Shown here one piece after another: positions 63,353 through 64,000 of a DNA stretch of 64,000 bases. The DNA lies in contig NZ_CP117969.2 of assembly GCF_028743515.2 (NCBI RefSeq), forward strand, positions 1,361,001 to 1,425,000, written 5' to 3'. The translations under genes were made by a program, and so were the position numbers. Numbering within the stretch: the stretch's first letter is position 1; each line of letters starts with the position of its first letter. The notes below the pieces were generated by a model that saw only the letters and a list, made by a program, of their open reading frames with translations, was not told the origin of the DNA and did not search any database. The DNA comes from Imtechella halotolerans (GTDB lineage Bacteria; Bacteroidota; Bacteroidia; Flavobacteriales; Flavobacteriaceae).

Positions 63353-63381
63353 AAAAAGCATCAGGATCCCTGATGCTTTTT
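63351..63381. terminator. Bidirectional terminator between hutI and the coiled-coil protein gene
   Basis: A 12-bp stem AAAAGCATCAGG / CCTGATGCTTTT (63354-63365 with 63369-63380), directly after the hutI stop. Serves both converging genes. Confidence 0.88.
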
Positions 63382-63401
63382 AGTTTCATTTAACTTTAAA
63401 T

Positions 63402-64000
63402 TTATTTCAACGAGAACTTAGTGCTTCCCAATTCATTTAACTTCGTGTCAAATATTTTGATTTCGTAATTACCACCTGTGAACCCTGCACTAGACTTACT
63501 CAGATATTCACATACATCCAAGGCAGTGTTTTCAAAATAGAAATTTGAAAGCATACTATAGGTTATGGTTTTATCTTCTGTAGTAGCTTCCGCCTTAGCT
63601 CCCATAATAGCTCCAGAAGGACCAGTAATCTGAATATAGAATTGTTTATCTCCAGCTAGGGCGATTTTATTAGAAGCAATGGTAAAACAAACTTTTAATT
63701 TATCTGTTCTACTAGAACGTTGGGTAGAAACAAGTTTTCCACTTGAACGCTCAATAACAGCATCCACGGCAAGACGAGATAGACTTAGGGTAGCTCCAAT
63801 TTCAACTACCTTGGCTAATTGAGTATTCTGCTCTACCAAAGAGTCACTGAAGACTACTTGTTTAGTAAGCTCCACCATAGTACTGTCTCTTTGGAAGGAA
63901 ATAAGCGAGTTGGAACGGCGAAGTGAATCGTTTTGAGCTAGTAATACTTCTCGCTCCTTTTTTAATACATTGACCTGATTACGATATTTCCATAAAACAG
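63402..64000 (-). CDS. Coiled-coil protein, C-terminal part (cut by window edge)
   Basis: The frame is open from base 64000 downward, beyond the internal ATG at 63878, so the visible 198 residues are a C-terminal part. It starts with a heptad-rich coiled coil (YRNQVNVLKKEREVLLAQN, then SLRRSNSLISFQRD) and continues into a beta-rich domain (KVCFTIASNKIALAGDKQFYIQITGPSG; NYEIKIFDTKLNELGSTKF). I do not recognise the family; Bacteroidetes carry many such proteins with an N-terminal membrane anchor before the coil, which would lie outside the window. Confidence 0.7.
   Translation of the reverse strand, partial: VLWKYRNQVNVLKKEREVLLAQNDSLRRSNSLISFQRDSTMVELTKQVVFSDSLVEQNTQLAKVVEIGATLSLSRLAVDAVIERSSGKLVSTQRSSRTDKLKVCFTIASNKIALAGDKQFYIQITGPSGAIMGAKAEATTEDKTITYSMLSNFYFENTALDVCEYLSKSSAGFTGGNYEIKIFDTKLNELGSTKFSLK

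Noticed and set aside
1-64000. tRNA, rRNA, prophage, toxin-antitoxin or restriction systems
   Set aside because: All larger gaps were read on both strands; they hold promoters and hairpins only. The IS is the single mobile element seen.

Overview
The window looks like chromosome from a marine-type member of the Flavobacteriaceae (Bacteroidetes). The evidence is AT-rich DNA, short intergenic gaps, many Bacteroidetes-style promoters (TTG or TTTG, then a gap of 16-23 bases, then TAnnTTTG), an outer-membrane CarboxypepD-plug-barrel receptor, a LolA/LptFG/FtsK cluster and several small proteins typical of the group (DUF4834, a DUF6952-like protein). The genus cannot be fixed from sequence alone. 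No rRNA, tRNA, prophage, integron or CRISPR array was seen. Almost every convergent gene pair is separated by a clear stem-loop terminator, and these are listed.

Layout. 1-7.5 kb (all minus): the start of ribB (cut by the window), an LptF/LptG permease, lolA and ftsK in a tight row, dgkA, tpx, and a peroxiredoxin-thioredoxin-small protein operon. 7.5-18.5 kb: NhaC antiporter, a Cys/Met-metabolism PLP lyase divergent from an Lrp regulator, lpdA, a DEVD-motif RNA helicase, an acyltransferase-like membrane protein, hisS and a metallo-beta-lactamase-fold hydrolase pair. 18.5-23.5 kb: a 485-residue protein of unknown function, bcp, and nth with an intact ISL3-like (ISAon1-type) insertion sequence in its last codons. 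The IS boundaries could be set to the base from 8-bp target duplications (GAAAAAGT). A 54-residue small protein and an ECF-type sigma factor follow. 23.7-41.6 kb: uvrA, then a surface-polysaccharide region (CpsB/YwqE phosphatase, Wzc kinase, Wza exporter, FlaA1/CapD-type epimerase-dehydratase). Next come a repeat-containing secreted protein, a four-gene operon (DUF4834, YfhO-like, glycosyltransferase, flippase), an outer-membrane protein and a GNAT-fold protein.

41.7-50.3 kb: an alpha-oxoamine synthase next to a cysteine-synthase-fold enzyme, a pair that fits the first two steps of capnine-type sulfonolipid synthesis. After these are an S9 oligopeptidase, a histidine kinase with a receiver-only response regulator, YbaB, YegP and threonine aldolase. 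50.3-64 kb: a large HExxH zinc metalloprotease, prfB with its classical programmed +1 frameshift, an ArsC-like protein, a TonB-receptor-like barrel, fumC, pta-ackA, hutI and the C-terminal part of a coiled-coil protein running off the window end.

The most noteworthy points are the precise IS insertion that swaps the nth C-terminus, the candidate sulfonolipid pair with a palindromic leader, the unannotated 54-residue protein sharing a terminator with nth, the tandem-repeat secreted protein in the polysaccharide region, and several conserved-looking proteins of unknown role.
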